Assembly (NCBI RefSeq): GCF_036577625.1
Contig: NZ_JARBDC010000069.1
Coordinates: 1 to 64,000 of the forward strand
DNA length: 64,000 bases
From: Paenibacillus_AB sp036577625
GTDB taxonomy: Bacteria; Bacillota; Bacilli; Paenibacillales; NBRC-103111
Direction: 5' to 3'
Under the pieces are notes generated by a model. The model was not told where the DNA came from. It was given only the letters and a program-made list of their open reading frames with translations, and did no database searches. Made by a program: the position numbers and the translations under genes. Numbering within the stretch: the first letter of the stretch is position 1; every line of letters starts with the position of its first letter. Shown piece after piece: positions 25,218 to 33,111 of the stretch.

Positions 25218-26210
25218 ATGTCATTGAAAATCGCCGTTTTACCGCCGGCCGGGGGCAGGCAGCGGATATTTACGGAGAAGCATTTGGAGCACATGAGCCG
25301 TTTCGGCCAAGTCGTCTGCAACGAAGCGGGCACGAACGATCCGGATGCGATTCGAAGCGTGATCGAAGGCGCCCATATCGCCGTTTCGTCCTGGGGCACG
25401 CCGAGCTTAAACGACTCCATCCTGCAGGCCGCGCCGCAATTGAAGGCGGTCATCCATGCGGCCGGAACGGTCAAGCCGATCGTGACGCCGGAGCTGTGGA
25501 GCCGCGGCATTCGCGTATCGAGCGCCAACGGTCCGCTCGGCCAAGGCGTCGCCGAGACGGCACTCGGGCTGACCATCGCCAGCCTGAAAAATATGTGGAA
25601 CATTTCCCGCGAGACGGAGCGGGGCGGCTGGAGCGAGGAGAAGAAGCGGGTCCGAGAGCTGTACGACGTTACGATCGGCGTCATCGGCGGCGGCAAAGCC
25701 GGCAAGCATTTCATCAAGCTGCTGCAAAATTTCGACGTGACCGTGCTGCTGGCCGACCCGTTCGTATCGGCCGATCAAGCCGCCGCCATCGGGGCGACCA
25801 AAGCGGAGCTCGAGGAGCTGCTCGTTCGCTCCGACGTCGTGTCCATTCACGCTCCATCGCTTCCGTCCACGTACAAAATGATCAACCGCGATCGGCTCGC
25901 CTTGATGAAGGACGACGCGATTTTGATCAATACGGCGCGCGGCTCGATTATCGACGAGGATGCGCTTGTCGCCGAGCTGAAAACCGGCAGGCTGTTCGCC
26001 TGCATCGACGTGACCGATCCCGAGCCTCCGGCGCCGGATCATCCGTTCCGGACGCTGAGCAACTGCATTTTGACGTCTCATATCGCCGGCTCCGTGACGA
26101 ACGGCTTGTATCGGATCGGCAAATTCGCGGTAAACGAAATCGAGCGGCTTCAGGAAGGTAAACGGATGGAAGGCGAAGTCGAGGAGAAGGATATGGCCTT
26201 TTTGGCGTGA
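25218..26210 (+). CDS. D-isomer-specific 2-hydroxyacid dehydrogenase
   Basis: 330 residues. The NAD-binding domain has 'TIGVIGGGKAGKHFIKLL', and the family signature 'LMKDDAILINTARGSIIDE' is present. The active-site Arg is in TARG, the Glu in 'VTDPEPP', and the His in 'LTSHIAGS'. The enzyme interconverts a 2-ketoacid and a 2-hydroxyacid; substrate unclear. Start 25218 (MSLKIAVLPP) is preceded by GAAAGAGG; the frame is open further up to 25128 but lies within the leader. Divergent from a GntR-SBP regulator and presumably controlled by it. Confidence 0.87.
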   Translation: MSLKIAVLPPAGGRQRIFTEKHLEHMSRFGQVVCNEAGTNDPDAIRSVIEGAHIAVSSWGTPSLNDSILQAAPQLKAVIHAAGTVKPIVTPELWSRGIRVSSANGPLGQGVAETALGLTIASLKNMWNISRETERGGWSEEKKRVRELYDVTIGVIGGGKAGKHFIKLLQNFDVTVLLADPFVSADQAAAIGATKAELEELLVRSDVVSIHAPSLPSTYKMINRDRLALMKDDAILINTARGSIIDEDALVAELKTGRLFACIDVTDPEPPAPDHPFRTLSNCILTSHIAGSVTNGLYRIGKFAVNEIERLQEGKRMEGEVEEKDMAFLA

Positions 26211-26240
26211 ACGGGGCCCGGTCGAGCAGGGCCAGGCCGG

Positions 26241-26580
26241 GCCGGGTGCGGAATAAGGTGCAAAAGAACCTTATTCCGCCTGATGCGGATTCTTGCGGGG
26301 GCGTATAGTGTTCCTTTGCACACTATGCGCCCTTCTGCCGCGCCGCCAGCCCGGGCCGGGTACGGAATAAGGTGCAGAGGAACCTTATTCCGCTGATACG
26401 GCTTCTTGCGGGGGGCGTATAGTGTTCCTTTGAACACTATACGCCCTTCTGACGCGCCGCCAGCCCGCGCCGGGTGCGGAATAAGGTGCAAAGGAACCTT
26501 ATTCCGCCTGCCCCGGCTTCTTGCAGGGGCGTATAGTGTTCTTTCGAGCACTATACGCCCCTCAGGCTGGCCGCGGCGGT
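26241..26580. repeat. Three 114-bp tandem repeats, each with two hairpins
   Basis: The unit repeats with an exact 114-base period. Hairpin A (26248-26279, 26363-26392, 26476-26507) has an 11-12-bp perfect stem GCGGAATAAGGT/ACCTTATTCCGC and an 8-base loop. Hairpin B (26299-26332, 26413-26446, 26526-26561) has a 13-bp stem GGGCGTATAGTGT/ACACTATACGCCC and an 8-10-base loop. The A loop (GCAAAGGA) and B loop (TCCTTTGC) are complementary. No T-run follows either stem. A minus-strand open frame across it (26150-26551) merely translates the repeat and is rejected as a gene. Confidence 0.85.
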
Positions 26581-26602
26581 ACTTTTGAGTCGCTGAGGGC
26601 TC

Positions 26603-26979
26603 TTATGCCTCGTCGACTCCTTCCAGTTCGGGCAGCCCCGCCTTGCGCCGTTGTTCGATGATATATGCGACATACCACTCCGCGTTCTCGTTGTTTCGCC
26701 GAATCGAACGGATCGTGGCTAGCCAGTCCTCGTTCCAACTCATGCCGTTCGATATTTGGTGACCCCGTTTCTCCATTTCGATGGTCTGGTCGTAGGCGAG
26801 GACGGCGAATTCCCGCATTCTCGGCGTATCAAGCAAGATGACGTTTCCTTGCGCATCCCGCTTGCTGTCCACGTCCTTGCCGGCCTTGAGCATCGCATAA
26901 GCTCCCACCGCAAAACGAACAAAATCGCCACGATCACGACCGCCGCGACCGCAGCCGTAATCCACTGCCCAACGTGCAT
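26603..26979 (-). pseudogene. Small membrane-anchored protein with a frameshift
   Basis: GGGAGGTGGGAG precedes ATG 26979. The first frame gives a membrane anchor, 'MHVGQWITAAVAAVVIVAIL' and following residues. The likely continuation lies in another frame: 'GAYAMLKAGKDVDSKRDAQG', then 'LLDTPRMREFAVLAYDQTIE' and 'WYVAYIIEQRRKAGLPEL'. Restoring one G in the GGG run at 26904-26906 joins them into one product of about 125 residues with a single N-terminal helix and a polar domain. Either a frameshift mutation or a sequencing error. Family not recognised. Confidence 0.6.
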
Positions 26980-27296
26980 ACTCCCACCTCCCGAAATGAC
27001 AGAAATTCCGGCTTCCGGAAGCCAGGCCTCGCCGCCCCCCTTGAGCTTGGCGTGTACCGCAGAAATTCAGCATCCCGCCGTACTTGCAGGCTGCCTTCGT
27101 CAACCGAGATGAACCGGTACAAGCCGCCCCGTTCGCGAATTCCGAGCCGGAATTCCTGTCCCTGTCCTACATTGCCGTTGCATGCCTCGCCTGAATGCCG
27201 GTTGCTCGGGATTCCAATATTCGCCAGAGACGGACTAATCCCTCGGAAGCCGGGTATGTTCCATTCAAGAGCCGCTGCCCCGCACCGCCGCTGCAT
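26934..27296 (-). CDS. Doubtful reading frame downstream of murF
   Basis: A 120-residue frame starts with an ATG overlapping the murF stop (TGATG) and ends inside the next gene. The middle part ('FRLGIRERGGLYRFISVDEG', about residues 49-70) looks protein-like with GC-rich third positions; the ends do not. There is no ribosome binding site apart from coupling to murF. Possibly a decayed gene remnant. Otherwise 26980-27293 shows nothing. Confidence 0.22.
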   Translation of the reverse strand: MQRRCGAAALEWNIPGFRGISPSLANIGIPSNRHSGEACNGNVGQGQEFRLGIRERGGLYRFISVDEGSLQVRRDAEFLRYTPSSRGAARPGFRKPEFLSFREVGVCTLGSGLRLRSRRS

Positions 27297-28648
27297 CAAT
27301 CGCGTTCTTTCAACAATTCGGCGGCTAAACGTTCGAGCTCCAGCCCTCTCGATCCTTTCACCAGCACCGCGTCGCCCGGACCGAGCTTGGCGCGTATTTC
27401 GCGCAGCGCCTCGGCCTGGTCGCGAAAATGCTTCACCCGGCCCGCCGGGTACCGCGACGCCGCTTCCAGGGCGATCCGTTCGGCAAGCTCCCCGATCGTG
27501 AACACGTACGGGATCGCATCCGGGTTCAAAGCGCGGCCGACATCCGCATGGTAGCGCAGCTCCTCCGGACCGAGCTCGCGCATGTCGCCGAGCACCGCAA
27601 TTTTGCGATCGTACCCCGCAAGCTCGCCGAACGTGTCGAGAGCGGCCAGGACGGAAACGGGCGACGCGTTCCAAGCATCGTTGATGACCGCATATCCGTC
27701 CGCCGACCGCAACAGCTCCATCCGCATGCCGGTAACGTTCGCCCGTTCCAGCCCTTCCTTGACGCGCTCAAGGGCGATACCGGCAACTTCCGCGGCGGCG
27801 ATGGCGGCAAGCGCGTTCGTCACGTTATGTTTGCCGAGCAGCGGAATGCGGTAGGTCGTGCCGCTTAGCCGGAACGAAACGCCCGATGCGTCGGTCCGGA
27901 CCGCCTCCGCCCGATAATCCGCGCCGTCCGAAAAGCCGAAGGTTACGGACCTCGCCGGCTCGCCGCATAAGCGGATTTCGCGTTCCAGCAAAGGCTCGTC
28001 GCCGTTGTAAACGAGCGTTCCGCCCGGCTCCAGACCGCGCACGATTTCCATTTTGGCGGCGGCAATCGCTTCGCGCGACCCGAGCGTGGACAAATGGGAG
28101 ACGCCGATCATCGTAATGACGGCAATATCCGGCCGAACCATTCGCGAAAGCCGTTCGATCTGCCCGGGCTCGCTCATCCCCATTTCGACGACCGCATATT
28201 CGGTGTCCGGCGCGATGTCCAGCAGCGTAAGCGGCGTGCCGATTTGGCTGTTCCAATTCCCTTGCGTCTTGTGCACCTTGTACGTCGTTCCGAAAATCGA
28301 GTCGATCATGTCCTTCGTCGTCGTTTTGCCGTTGCTGCCCGTAACGCCGACCGCTTTGACCGGCAGCCCGTTTCTGTAGTCGGCGGCCAGCCGCTGCAGC
28401 GCCTCCAGGCAATCGCCGACCCGGATGACCGGAACGTTCGCCGGCGGATCGGGACGATCGGCTTGCCACAAAACGGCGGCCGCCCCGCCGGCGACCGCTT
28501 CCCCGACAAAGTCGTGGCCGTCCTTCACCCGGACGAGCGGCACGAACAGATTGCCTTCGCGAATCGTCCGCGAATCGATCGAAACGCCGCGAACGGCCGT
28601 TTCGACGAAACGATCCGCTGCGGCTTTTCCGCCCACGATCGCTTCCAC
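27296..28648 (-). CDS. murF: UDP-N-acetylmuramoyl-tripeptide--D-alanyl-D-alanine ligase
   Basis: 450 residues. Mur-ligase ATP loop GVTGSNGKTTTKDMI (about residue 100-115), 'VVEMGMSEPGQIERL', 'VINDAWNASPVSVLAAL' and 'VLGDMRELG' are diagnostic of MurF, which adds D-Ala-D-Ala to the peptidoglycan precursor in the cytosol. The first standard start is GTG 28648, but MurF-like sequence continues upstream ('HTLSRTIRQ'), and GGAAAGGGGCGGG lies near 28680 without an ATG, GTG or TTG in frame after it. The annotated start may therefore be about 11 residues short, or a non-standard start is used. It stands apart from the usual mur/dcw cluster. Confidence 0.88.
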   Translation of the reverse strand: MEAIVGGKAAADRFVETAVRGVSIDSRTIREGNLFVPLVRVKDGHDFVGEAVAGGAAAVLWQADRPDPPANVPVIRVGDCLEALQRLAADYRNGLPVKAVGVTGSNGKTTTKDMIDSIFGTTYKVHKTQGNWNSQIGTPLTLLDIAPDTEYAVVEMGMSEPGQIERLSRMVRPDIAVITMIGVSHLSTLGSREAIAAAKMEIVRGLEPGGTLVYNGDEPLLEREIRLCGEPARSVTFGFSDGADYRAEAVRTDASGVSFRLSGTTYRIPLLGKHNVTNALAAIAAAEVAGIALERVKEGLERANVTGMRMELLRSADGYAVINDAWNASPVSVLAALDTFGELAGYDRKIAVLGDMRELGPEELRYHADVGRALNPDAIPYVFTIGELAERIALEAASRYPAGRVKHFRDQAEALREIRAKLGPGDAVLVKGSRGLELERLAAELLKERD

Positions 28649-28755
28649 TTGTCTGATCGTTCGGCTTAACGTATGGACCCGCCCCTTTCCGATCTATTCC
28701 TCATACATATTCGCCAAAAACGAAGAAGACACCACCCGAAACGGGCGGCGCTAAG

Positions 28756-29229
28756 TTATGTTTGCAGCAATGCGATCATTTCCTTTTCTTCCCGCCGTAT
28801 CGCGATATCCAGCGGGGTCAACCCTTCCCGGTCCTTCGCCTCGCGGTCCGCGCCGCGCGCGAGCAGCAGCTTGACGATATCCGCCCGCTCCTCGCCGTCG
28901 GCGACCTGCGTGTGCAACGGCGTGCTCCCGTCGTCCGACGCGCTGTCGATCGCCGCGCCGCAATCCAGCAAGCATGCCGCCACTTCCGGGTACAAGGCGA
29001 TATGCAGCGGCGTTATCCCTTCGTCGTTGCGGGCGTTCACGTCGGCGCCGCGCTCGATCAAAAATCGAACGAGCCCGACGTTGTCGGTCATGACGGCGCC
29101 GTGCAGCACGGAAAATCGATACTCGTCCGTTTCCGCGAGCAAGCCCGGATCGGCTTCCACGATTCGTTTCGCCTTTTGAAAATCGCCCTCTTCCGCAGCT
29201 TCGAATAAATCGGCGAATGCGTAAGTCAT
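28756..29229 (-). CDS. Ankyrin repeat protein
   Basis: 157 residues with about four ankyrin repeats: 'DEYRFSVLHGAVMTDNVGLV', 'NDEGITPLHIALYPEVAACL', 'SDDGSTPLHTQVADGEERAD' and 'DREGLTPLDIAI'. The helix-turn-helix-loop consensus (G-TPLH, LL--GA) is well kept. A soluble protein-interaction scaffold; partners unknown. AAAGGAGCATGAG precedes the ATG. It ends about 110 bases before the murF start on the same strand and follows the unknown 29267 gene by 37 bases, so the three could be co-transcribed. Confidence 0.85.
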   Translation of the reverse strand: MTYAFADLFEAAEEGDFQKAKRIVEADPGLLAETDEYRFSVLHGAVMTDNVGLVRFLIERGADVNARNDEGITPLHIALYPEVAACLLDCGAAIDSASDDGSTPLHTQVADGEERADIVKLLLARGADREAKDREGLTPLDIAIRREEKEMIALLQT

Positions 29230-29266
29230 CGGCTCATGCTCCTTTGCGCGGTTCTATACGCTCCGT

Positions 29267-29809
29267 TTACGGGAAATCGACCGTATCGTCGATAATCGTG
29301 AACATTTCCGCCATTCGGCCCGGATAGCGCCTCTCCAGTTCGGCCCATCGTTCGCCCCGCAGCACTAAAAAATCGTGGGTATCGGACATGTAGGAGCCTT
29401 GAAACAGACGAATTTCGTATGTCGGCTTGATGATTTCGTTGAACGCCCGGATCGTTATATAACGGTCACCGCCGGAAAAGCTCAACCGGATCGGATGCGA
29501 TCGACCGTTGTAAGTTACGAGCAGCCCTTCGTCCGTTTGCTCTACATCGACCGTTTCGTCCGGAAGACGCGCGCCGAACAAGCGGACAATCTCGTCGTCA
29601 TATTCCCGCCAGTCGATCGTTACCCCGAACACGAACGAAAAAACGATCGGGATCAGCTCCTCGGTCGCATACTCCTCCGCCATTTCCTCGACATCATCCA
29701 TCCATTGTCCTTCTTCGAACAGCGGCTTATGCTTCTCGATAAAAAGGTCCGCTTGTCGCCGATCGCCCTCAAATAAGAAGGTCAAATCGTTCTCGTCAGG
29801 CAGCAGCAT
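29267..29809 (-). CDS. Unrecognised acidic cytosolic protein
   Basis: 180 residues, acidic, without signal peptide or membrane segments. Features are an N-terminal helical region ('MAEEYATEELIPIVFSFVFG'), then a beta-rich part ('VTYNGRSHPIRLSFSGGDRY') and a final 'DTHDFLVLRGERWAELERRY'. This mix, and the position next to an ankyrin gene, is seen in small immunity-like or SMI1-type proteins, but I cannot assign a family. GGAGTGAGACG precedes the ATG. It probably forms an operon with the ankyrin protein. Confidence 0.7.
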   Translation of the reverse strand: MLLPDENDLTFLFEGDRRQADLFIEKHKPLFEEGQWMDDVEEMAEEYATEELIPIVFSFVFGVTIDWREYDDEIVRLFGARLPDETVDVEQTDEGLLVTYNGRSHPIRLSFSGGDRYITIRAFNEIIKPTYEIRLFQGSYMSDTHDFLVLRGERWAELERRYPGRMAEMFTIIDDTVDFP

Positions 29810-30026
29810 AGTTTCGTCTCACTCCTCGCTCTATCGTTCGGACTTCCAGTTTCTCCCGTATATACTGTACAATCCATCGCTCGGACGCCGCATCCGCCTT
29901 TCGCCCTAATCGCGTACCTGTTTCCGGACACGGAACGACAAGATGGTAAAAAAAACGAGCGAATGCGACCGTTCCGGAAACAAGGCCGGCTCGGTCCGCC
30001 TTCGCTCGATCGGGCGAAACGTTCGG

Positions 30027-30581
30027 TTAAAACGGGTAACGAATAATAATTTGCAGCCATACGGTCGAATCCGAATTGTTGACGTACAGATGGCCCTGGT
30101 CCGCGTAGAAGCGGATCGCGTCGCCCTGCTCCGCCACATACACGTCGTCGCCGATGTGGAGCTCCAGGCAGCCTTGCGTGACGATGACGAATTCCTCGAC
30201 GCCCTCCTGGTGCGGCTCCGATTCGTGGCTGGCTCCCGGTTCCACCTTGACCGTGTATACCTCGAAATGCGTTCTCGAGTCGAACGGAAAAAGCGGGAAC
30301 GCCTGGTACCCTCCTTCGTTTTCCGTAATCGGCTCCATGTCGGCGAAGCGGACGATCGTCACCTCCGGCTCCTCCTCGGCGATGAGCGCCGTGACGGAAA
30401 TGCGCAGGCCGTTGGCGATTTTCCACAGCAGCGAGATCGTCGGATTCGAGTCGCCCCGCTCCACCTGGGCCAGCATCGCCTTGCTCACCCCGGTCAGCTC
30501 CGACAGCTTGTCGAGGCTCAGATCTCTCGATTTGCGTATCGTTCGTAAATTTTTGCCTACCTTGATCGGAATATGGTCCAT
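30027..30581 (-). CDS. XRE-cupin transcriptional regulator
   Basis: 184 residues. The helix-turn-helix spans 8-62 ('GKNLRTIRKSRDLSLDKLSE', 'MLAQVERGDSNPTISLLWKI'), followed by a cupin_2 domain at about 110-180 ('HQEGVEEFVIVTQGCLELHI', 'GDAIRFYADQGHLY'). This family controls amino-acid and polyamine catabolism genes. It is divergent from tdh-kbl, the natural candidate target, across an AT-rich region with repeated TATATTG motifs. AAGGAGAAC precedes the ATG. Confidence 0.88.
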   Translation of the reverse strand: MDHIPIKVGKNLRTIRKSRDLSLDKLSELTGVSKAMLAQVERGDSNPTISLLWKIANGLRISVTALIAEEEPEVTIVRFADMEPITENEGGYQAFPLFPFDSRTHFEVYTVKVEPGASHESEPHQEGVEEFVIVTQGCLELHIGDDVYVAEQGDAIRFYADQGHLYVNNSDSTVWLQIIIRYPF

Positions 30582-30616
30582 GGCGAAAATGTTCTCCTTA
30601 CCTCGTCGATTCGTTC

Positions 30617-30710
30617 ACTATATTGTATAAAATTAATACTATATTGAAAAGCCCATTGACATGCATCCGTTTTCATGTATGATATAACATATATTAGTAC
30701 GTTATATTGT
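30617..30710 (+). promoter_or_regulatory. tdh promoter with three phased TATATTG motifs
   Basis: Promoter TTGACA (30656-30661), 16-base spacer, TATGAT (30678-30683). TATATTG occurs at 30619, 30640 and 30703, that is 21 and 63 bases apart (multiples of two helical turns); the first two sit within ACTATATTG. The phasing suggests binding by the divergent XRE-cupin regulator on one face of the DNA. Confidence 0.55.
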
Positions 30711-30782
30711 ACATATAGCCGAGGTGAAAACGACCGTGCCATAAACGGTCATTCACCCGAGCTATTCCGGGGAGGTGCGGGA

Positions 30783-31826
30783 ATGGGCGCAACGATGATG
30801 GCATTGGTCAAAGAAAACCGCGCTTCGGGGCTATCCTTGAAGCAAGTGCCGATCCCGTCCGCGGGACCGAACGACGTACTGATCAAGGTGCGGTCCAGTT
30901 CGATTTGCGGCACGGATATGCATATTTATAAATGGGACGCCTGGGCGGAGCATACGGTCGTGACGCCGAACGTCGTCGGTCACGAATTCGCCGGCGTCGT
31001 GGAAGCGGTCGGCTCCGCGGTGACGAACGTGAAGCCCGGCGATTACGTCTCCGCGGAAGGACACGTCGTGTGCGGCGTCTGCCGCGCTTGCCGGAGCGGC
31101 AACGCGCACGTTTGTCCGCATACGCGCAGCTTCGGCATTACGATACCCGGCTGCTTCGCGGAGTATGCCGTCGTACCGGCGTCGAACGTCGTCCATAACG
31201 ACCCTCGCCTTCCGTTCGAGCTCGCCTGCTTGCAGGATCCGCTCGGCAATGCGGTCCAGTCGGTCATGGCCGGAGACATTGCGGGCAAAAGCGTGGCCGT
31301 CGTCGGCGCCGGTCCGATCGGCCTGATGGCCGCGGCGGTCGCCAAAGCGTGCGGGGCGTCGACCGTCATCGCCGCGGACGTCAACGATTTTCGGCTGCGG
31401 ATGGCGAAGCGAATGGGCGCGGACGCGATCGTCAACAGCGCCACGGAGCGGCTGTCCGAACGGCTGAAGGAGCTGACCGGCGGGGAAGGCGTCGAGGTGC
31501 TGCTGGAAATGTCCGGCCACCCGGACGCGATCCGGCAAGGGCTCGAAGGCACCGCCAACGCGGGCCGCGTGTCGCTGCTCGGCATTCCGGCGAACAGCGT
31601 GGAGCTCGACCTGTCGCGCAGCATCATTTTCAAAGGGCTGCGGGTCGAAGGCATTACGGGCCGCCGCATGTATACGACATGGTTTCAGGTGAAAGGGCTG
31701 CTGGAGGGCGGACGAATCGACTTGACGCCGCTCGTGACGCACCGGTTTCGGCTGGAGCAGTACGAGGAAGCGTTCGAGCTCGTCCGCAGCGGCAACTGCG
31801 GCAAAGTCGTCTTCATGCACGAATAA
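30783..31826 (+). CDS. tdh: L-threonine 3-dehydrogenase
   Basis: 347 residues of a zinc-dependent medium-chain dehydrogenase. Catalytic-zinc region 'SSICGTDMHIYKWDAWA' and 'VVGHEFAG'; structural-zinc cysteines in CGVCRACRSGNAHVC; NAD-binding 'VAVVGAGPIGLMAAAVAKA'. 'CGTDMHIYKWDAWA' is characteristic of Tdh, which oxidises L-threonine to 2-amino-3-oxobutyrate. Start 30783 follows GGGGAGG; the frame is open to 30675 but lies over the promoter. kbl starts 14 bases after its stop, giving the complete threonine-to-glycine pathway. Confidence 0.92.
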   Translation: MGATMMALVKENRASGLSLKQVPIPSAGPNDVLIKVRSSSICGTDMHIYKWDAWAEHTVVTPNVVGHEFAGVVEAVGSAVTNVKPGDYVSAEGHVVCGVCRACRSGNAHVCPHTRSFGITIPGCFAEYAVVPASNVVHNDPRLPFELACLQDPLGNAVQSVMAGDIAGKSVAVVGAGPIGLMAAAVAKACGASTVIAADVNDFRLRMAKRMGADAIVNSATERLSERLKELTGGEGVEVLLEMSGHPDAIRQGLEGTANAGRVSLLGIPANSVELDLSRSIIFKGLRVEGITGRRMYTTWFQVKGLLEGGRIDLTPLVTHRFRLEQYEEAFELVRSGNCGKVVFMHE

Positions 31827-31840
31827 AGGGAGGGATCGTT

Positions 31841-33022
31841 ATGGCTTTGCCGACATTCGACTATTTGAACGGCGAACTGGAAAAGCTGCAGGCGAAAGGG
31901 ATGTACCGGCTTCCGACCGTATGGTCCGGCGCTTCCGGCCCGTGGATGGAGGCGGACGGCCGCAGGCTGCTGCAGCTTTCCTCGAACAATTACTTGGGCT
32001 TTACCGGCCATCCCGACATCAAGCGGGCCGCCGTCGAGGCGATCGAGCGGTACGGCTCGGGCAGCGGCTCGGTGCGTACGATCACCGGCACGCTGGACAT
32101 TCACGACGAGCTCGAGCGGGAGCTCGCCGACTTCAAAGGGACGGAAGCCGCGCTCGTGTTCCAGTCCGGCTTTACGACGAATCAAGGGGCGATGTCGCTG
32201 CTCGGGCCGGACGATTTGGTCGTCAGCGACGAGCTGAACCATGCGAGCATTATCGACGGCATCCGGCTGACGAAGGCGGAACGCGCCATTTTCGCCCACA
32301 AAGACATGGACGAGCTGGAGAAGCGGCTGCGGGAAAACGGCGGACGGAAGCGGGCGTTCATCGTGACGGACGGCGTGTTCAGCATGGACGGCGACATCGC
32401 CCCGCTGCCGGCGATCGTCGATCTGGCGGAGCGGTACGGCGCATACGTCTACGTGGACGACGCCCATGCAAGCGGCGTGCTCGGCGCGAACGGCAAAGGC
32501 TCGACCGACCATTTCGGCCTTCACGGACGCGTCCACATTCAGGTCGGCACGCTGTCGAAGGCGGTCGGAGTCGTCGGCGGCTACGTCGCCGGGGCGGACG
32601 TGCTGAAGCGCTACTTGATTCACAAGGCGAGGCCGTTTCTGTTCTCGACGTCGCACCCGCCGGCCGTCGCCGCCGCCTGTCTCGCCGCGATCCGTCTGCT
32701 GCGGCAAAGCCAGCCGCTCATCGACAGGCTGTGGGACAACGCGACTTTTTTCCGTTCGCGGCTGCAGGAGGCAGGCTTCGATACGGCGGGCAGCGAAACG
32801 CCGATCGTCCCGATCATTATCGGCGAGCCGGACAAGACGATGGAATTTTCGCGGCAGCTGCTGCTCGAGGGCGTATATGCCCAGGGCATCGTCTACCCGA
32901 CCGTGGCGCTCGACAAAGGCCGGGTGCGCTGCATCGTCACCGCCGCCCATACGAAGGACGACCTGGCGTTCGCCGTCGACCGGATCGCGGCCGTCGCGGA
33001 ACGCACCGGCTTGCTGCGATAA
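31841..33022 (+). CDS. kbl: Glycine C-acetyltransferase (2-amino-3-ketobutyrate CoA ligase)
   Basis: 393 residues of an alpha-oxoamine synthase using pyridoxal phosphate. 'SSNNYLGFTGHP', 'GSGSGSVRTITGT', 'VYVDDAHASGVLG' and the PLP lysine in 'VGTLSKAVGVVGGY' are all present. It cleaves 2-amino-3-oxobutyrate with CoA to glycine and acetyl-CoA, completing threonine breakdown begun by Tdh. AAGGGAGGGATC precedes the ATG. A terminator follows about 20 bases after the stop. Confidence 0.92.
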   Translation: MALPTFDYLNGELEKLQAKGMYRLPTVWSGASGPWMEADGRRLLQLSSNNYLGFTGHPDIKRAAVEAIERYGSGSGSVRTITGTLDIHDELERELADFKGTEAALVFQSGFTTNQGAMSLLGPDDLVVSDELNHASIIDGIRLTKAERAIFAHKDMDELEKRLRENGGRKRAFIVTDGVFSMDGDIAPLPAIVDLAERYGAYVYVDDAHASGVLGANGKGSTDHFGLHGRVHIQVGTLSKAVGVVGGYVAGADVLKRYLIHKARPFLFSTSHPPAVAAACLAAIRLLRQSQPLIDRLWDNATFFRSRLQEAGFDTAGSETPIVPIIIGEPDKTMEFSRQLLLEGVYAQGIVYPTVALDKGRVRCIVTAAHTKDDLAFAVDRIAAVAERTGLLR

Positions 33023-33042
33023 ACGATCAACGATATGCAAAG

Positions 33043-33085
33043 ACGCTTCCAAACCGCCGCGACGGCGGGTCCGGAAGCGTTTTTG
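33043..33085 (+). terminator. Terminator of tdh-kbl
   Basis: ACGCTTCC pairs with GGAAGCGT around an inner ACCGCCG/CGGCGGGT stem, followed by TTTTTG. Confidence 0.85.
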
Positions 33086-33111
33086 CGTTTCAGGCGGCTT
33101 CGAAACGGTCG

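Noticed and set aside
26150..26551. Minus-strand open frame of 133 codons across the hairpin repeats, with repeated peptide NKVPLHLIP
   Set aside because: It only translates the 114-bp (38-codon) repeat; no ribosome binding site, and the DNA conservation is in the hairpin stems and loops.
26241..26580. Possible CRISPR array
   Set aside because: Units are 114 bp with no variable spacers of uniform length and no cas genes nearby.
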